NCBI GenBank assembly: GCA_002105175.1
Contig: MCGE01000003.1
Coordinates: 1,488,001-1,552,000 of the forward strand
Origin: Absidia repens
Lineage: Eukaryota; Mucoromycota; Mucoromycetes; Mucorales; Cunninghamellaceae
Reading direction: 5' to 3'
Length of the DNA: 64,000 nt
The notes below the pieces were generated by a model. That model saw nothing but the letters and a program-made list of their open reading frames with translations, had not been told where the DNA came from and did not search any database. The position numbers and the translations under genes were made by a program. This document shows, in pieces, positions 60,666-64,000 of this stretch; position 1 is the stretch's first letter; each line of letters begins with the position of its first letter.

Positions 60666-62405
60666 ATGTTAAAGGTAAAATAGAGGTTTTCTGCATGTCA
60701 TAGAATTATGGAAAACTAACTTGTTTTTTTTATCGATATTCTTAAATGTTTAACATAGCTTATTCCCCACACCGTCCGACAAACTGGCCCCAAAATGACC
60801 CTCTCTCCGCGTAGTTATATTGGTATACAGGCCTATAGTACAGTCCAGGATACTCACACTTCGTCTTCGCAAACACCTCCTCCCTCTCATCCATTACCTA
60901 CTTCTCAAATGGGCCATTCTCATCCACAGTCAACGGTGAAACAAGATCAGCTATTCAACGATGAAACTCGGGTTCATTTGGAAAGGTTGCGCCAACATCA
61001 CTTCCACTCTACTAACTTGCCTGACTCCCCCGACTTTGGTACCAACCAATATCTGAACATCAATGAAGAACTACGCCAGCAACTCAAAGACATTGTCGCT
61101 GAATTCCATGCTCCTATTCGATATGCTTTTGCTTATGGAAGTGGTGTATTCCGCCAAAATGGTTATGATGATAAGGTAAACATGACACCGTTTGTTGCTG
61201 AAGATAAAAACCATCATAAATTGCTGACGCTTTTTATTTGCATGCATGTGTATGTATGGCTTTTATTCTATTAGAAAAAACCAATGATGGACTTTATATT
61301 TGGTGTTAGTCATCCTGGTCATTGGCACGCACTGAACATGCAACAAAATCCCCACCATTACTCTGGTCTGCGGCTGTTGGGGTCAAACACTATCTCCAAG
61401 CTACAGGATAATGTGGGTGCTGGCGTCTATTTTAATCCCTATGTTGAAATCAATGGCATTGTAAGTCCGTCTTATTTTTAGAATGGGCATTTACTCATTG
61501 GACTCCTTTTTTTTTTTTTCTTTGGTTTATTTTGTAGGTGATCAAATATGGTGTCGTTTCCATTGACAAGTTGTGTAGGGATTTGATTGATTGGGAAACA
61601 TTGTATTTGGCTGGTCGAATGCATAAACCTGTCAAGATTCTCCGTGATGACGCACGTGTGCGTTTGGCCAACCAAGTGAATCTAACCGAAGCTGTGCGTG
61701 TGGCGCTCTTGACTTTACCTGAAAAATTCAACGAGGAACAATTGTTTGAAAAAATCGCTGGAATCAGTTATGTGGGTGATTTCCGGATGACTGTGGGTGA
61801 AAATCCGAACAAGGTGAAGAATATCGTCGATGCTCAATTGGATCATTTTAATCGGTTGTACTATAGCCTATTGGATGATTTGCCAAATGTCGCTGTCCTC
61901 AACAATGGCCAATTCCAAGTAAGTGATGATGCAACACACATTCTCTCCCCCGGTGGTATTGGTGCTAAGCGGTTTTCTTATTGATTTTATTTGTTTTCTT
62001 GTTTAATATAGCAAAATCAAAATCCAAAATTCCGTGGTCTCATGGTCCAAAAACTACCAAGAACTTTATACGATCAAGTGGTGAATCAACATCGAACTCG
62101 TGCTTCTCGGAATAAGATTGATTTGCCTTTAAACAAAGCGGAAATGTATCAACAAATTGCTGCTTCTTCCTACTTGCCCAAGTATATGGATCAATGTAAG
62201 CATATATACATCTATATTGGTATAGAATGATGACCATGTACAGACTAATCAACCTCTCCCTTTTTTTGCTGTTTTAGCATTACGCTCTATCATTGCCAGA
62301 CCCGCCATGACCCAAAGTATCAAGGGCATCTTCACCGCTGGTATCACCAAATCAACTCGGTATGCGTCTGCAAAACTTGGTAAATGGATTAAGGGCAAGA
62401 AATAG
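60666..62405 (+). CDS. TAM41: Mitochondrial CDP-diacylglycerol synthase Tam41
   Basis: Makes CDP-diacylglycerol in the inner mitochondrial membrane for cardiolipin synthesis. Exons 60666-60674 (9 nt, ATG plus two codons), 60759-61175, 61275-61460, 61538-61918, 62012-62195 and 62278-62405 give 434 residues. After the presequence and a Pro/His/Ser-rich segment, the nucleotidyltransferase-type core shows PIRYAFAYGSGVF and MMDFIFGVSHPGHWHALN with the catalytic D-x-D/I acidic pair, then HYSGL, GVYFNPYV, KYGVVS, DLIDWETLYLAGRMHKPV and YVGDFRM. The C-terminal helix ARPAMTQSIKGIFTAGI is conserved in the family. Length agrees with yeast Tam41 (about 385) plus the longer N-terminus. Confidence 0.93.
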
Positions 62406-62825
62406 TTTAGTAGCCTTTTTTATTTTTTATTTTTTAATCTTCTGTGAATAGAATAGTGTATTTTTTTTCTTTTTCTTTATCTTTTTACTTCTTCCTTTGT
62501 TTGAAAGGCTCTCTTTTTTTTTATTATTATTTTATTGATTTGGTTTGGTTTGAATGATGATGATAACGATGCTTTTTTATCGATTCTTGTAAATAAAAGA
62601 TGATGATGTACGTACAAATTTAATGCAACAATGGCTTTTGACTCTTTTCTTCACTTTTTGATGCTTTGGGTGGGCTTTTGTGATTGGCTGTTTCTTGGTT
62701 GGGCCTTCAAAAAAATTTTAGCGGGCGGGTGGCTTGCAAATCTTTTTATGTTTTGGTTTTGCCTTTTTTTTTTATTTTCTTCTTTTCCTTCCTTCTCTTT
62801 TTCCCGATAAAAACTATATATCAAT
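62406..62825. other. TAM41 3' flank and RPS29 promoter
   Basis: T-rich 3' UTR with AATAAA (about 62,592), and before RPS29 a CT/T-rich tract (62,760-62,805), a pattern common in ribosomal protein promoters. No gene seen. Confidence 0.45.
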
Positions 62826-63510
62826 ATGGCTCACGCTAACGTTTGGAACTCTCGCCCCAAGTCCTATGGCAAGGGCGCTCGTCAATGGTAAATACAACAA
62901 ACAACAACAGCAGCAGCATGATTATCAGCAAGAGGGGGGGAGGGAGGGAGCATATTGGGAAAGGGGGAGGAGTGGCGCTGGGTGGGAAGGGGGAACGACA
63001 GACTGGAAACAAAAAACAAAAAAACGAGGAGGGTCAAGGAACTAGGTCTCGCCACTCTCACGTTTACATACGCACTCCCATTCACATTCAATCACGTACA
63101 TACCCATACTCATTCATTCAGCTTTTATACTCAACTACCCCAAAACTCCCCTACTCATTTTCCATGCACGTGTATTCACCTATTAGGTAGAGAGACTGGG
63201 GACTAGAGGCAGAATGCTCGAGGGGAATCGGGAAAAATACATAGCATGGATGACTGAAATCTGTACGATGGTCCATTTTTGATTAACTGTCTTTTTTTTT
63301 TTTTTACATTTGATGATATTATAGCCGTGTCTGTGCTCACCGTGCTGGTTTGATCCGCAAGTACAACCTCAATATCTGCCGTCAATGTTTCCGTGAATAC
63401 GCCAACGATATCGGTTTCCACAAGGTAAGATAATTGATATATCAATGCCTTTTTGTTATCTATTTACTCACCAACTTCGTTATTACCCTCCTCTTCATAG
63501 TACCGTTAAA
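62826..63510 (+). CDS. RPS29: 40S ribosomal protein S29 (uS14)
   Basis: Zinc-binding small-subunit protein located in the head of the 40S. Exons 62826-62887, 63325-63424 and 63502-63510 encode 56 residues, exactly the usual eukaryotic length. It begins [20 protein letters not shown]; the zinc ribbon C-R-V-C and C-R-Q-C is complete, the first cysteine being split by intron 1. The last exon is only 9 nt (Tyr, Arg, stop). Intron 1 is 437 bp, much longer than other introns here, and is G-rich near its 5' end. Codon bias (CGT, GGT, GCT, AAG) fits high expression. Confidence 0.96.
62934..62993 (+). other. G-rich intron segment with quadruplex-forming runs
   Basis: Within RPS29 intron 1, sense strand: a run of seven G followed by AGGGAGGGAG and further G runs over 60 bp. 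Four G-tracts with one-base loops satisfy the usual quadruplex pattern. Confidence 0.7.
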
Positions 63511-63968
63511 CTCTTTCATAGTGCTTTGGTTTTTTTTTTCATATCTCAAATAAAAAACGCATATCATATTTGATAAAATCGTACTTTTTATCTTTTATCT
63601 TTTTTTATGAATGTTTGTGTTGGGTATTCCATTACTGGTAGTTGATTGTTGTGCGATCGTACCTGGATTCGCAGGAAGGGTGATCGGCGTGGTTTATGAA
63701 AAGAGGGTTTTGTTTGGGGTATATTATTTGACTAGATCTTTTTGTGTATCTGCATTTTATAGGTAATGGTTTAGTTGGGATGGGGATGAAATGCATGCCA
63801 AGCGATTGATGCCTATTGGGGTTTGGGATGAGATCCCATTTTTACCTTACTGCCCGTTTGGTGCCAGATCACCAATGCGGCGTTTGAAAATATATAATCC
63901 ACCTTTTTTTAATATTTGACTCTATCTCTCTCTTTTTTCTTTCTAGTTTAGTTAAAGTAAACAAAACA
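63511..63968. other. RPS29 3' flank and promoter of the next gene
   Basis: AATAAA at about 63,549; the rest is AT-rich up to the last start codon. No gene seen. Confidence 0.45.
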
Positions 63969-64000
63969 ATGACTGTACCTGACTACTATGGCATACTTGA
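63969..64000 (+). CDS. Start of a probable J-domain (DnaJ-like) protein, truncated by window end
   Basis: The last 32 bases read MTVPDYYGIL, the beginning typical of a J domain (DYYxxLGV). Only ten complete codons are visible, so the call rests on this motif and on the purine-rich context (AAACAAAACA) before the ATG. It could also be another protein with a chance match. Confidence 0.5.
   Translation, partial: MTVPDYYGIL

Noticed and set aside
62888..63324. A snoRNA inside RPS29 intron 1
   Set aside because: TGATGA near the 3' end and CTGA motifs exist, but the box order and spacing and the terminal stem do not fit a C/D snoRNA, and no H/ACA hairpin pair is seen.

Overview
This window is nuclear DNA of a fungus, most likely an early-diverging filamentous lineage of the Mucoromycota (Mucorales-like). 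The evidence is AT-rich intergenic DNA with many homopolymer tracts, intron-dense genes with short introns (mostly 50-120 bp, GT-AG), and a gene set that mixes fungal families (Whi3-like, AreA/NIT2-like GATA factor, Tam41) with families shared with animals (LAMTOR1, PRMT3 with its zinc finger, medium-chain acyl-CoA dehydrogenase). The species assignment is an inference from gene content; no marker gene decides it. All exon models below were built by hand from splice sites and checked for reading-phase agreement.

Layout. 1-2.2 kb: 3' part of an unrecognised helical protein gene (+). 2.2-5.8 kb: accessory DNA with a Tc1/mariner-type MITE and a copy of an interspersed repeat that carries a nested insertion. 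5.8-8.8 kb (-): Gyp5-like Rab GAP. 8.8-11.3 kb: gene-poor, with repeat copy B. 11.3-16.7 kb (-): Ofd1/Tpa1 prolyl hydroxylase, RCC1 and DPH3. 17.7-22.7 kb (-): Whi3-like RNA-binding protein and a CHY zinc-finger protein. 22.9-29.5 kb (+): FYV10/MAEA ubiquitin-ligase subunit, a two-finger GATA factor, and a thioesterase-like enzyme with an apparent 4-nt microexon. 30.5-36.7 kb: a Ty3/Gypsy LTR retrotransposon on the minus strand. 36.7-38.3 kb: repeat copy C with a 69-nt poly(A). 38.3-40.6 kb: a head-to-head pair of flavodoxin-like quinone reductase paralogues. 40.6-43.1 kb: mostly non-coding with a decayed coding remnant. 43.1-49.1 kb: SCP-type phosphatase (-), LAMTOR1 (+), POLA2 (-). 49.3-51.8 kb: PRMT3 (+). 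51.8-55.2 kb: repeat copy D and weak exon-like blocks. 55.2-64 kb: single-pass membrane protein with a PY motif (+), medium-chain acyl-CoA dehydrogenase (+), SAM methyltransferase (-), a tiny two-exon gene (+), TAM41 (+), RPS29/uS14 (+), and the start of a probable J-domain gene (+) running off the end.

How the genes relate. There is no operon logic; most are housekeeping genes: replication and nuclear transport (POLA2, RCC1), translation (RPS29, DPH3, Ofd1, PRMT3), vesicle traffic (Gyp5-like), TORC1 signalling (LAMTOR1), regulated degradation (FYV10) and mitochondrial lipid metabolism (TAM41, acyl-CoA dehydrogenase). Several pairs are divergent with short shared promoters (22.7, 39.4, 49.2 kb).

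The most unusual content is in the mobile and accessory parts. The Ty3/Gypsy element has LTRs differing by only two 1-nt indels, a textbook -1 frameshift heptamer at the end of gag, a Gag without a zinc knuckle, and no integrase. A four-copy interspersed repeat family has insertions into two of its copies, both flanked by 9-bp direct repeats. I found no CRISPR array, rRNA gene or intact tRNA gene.
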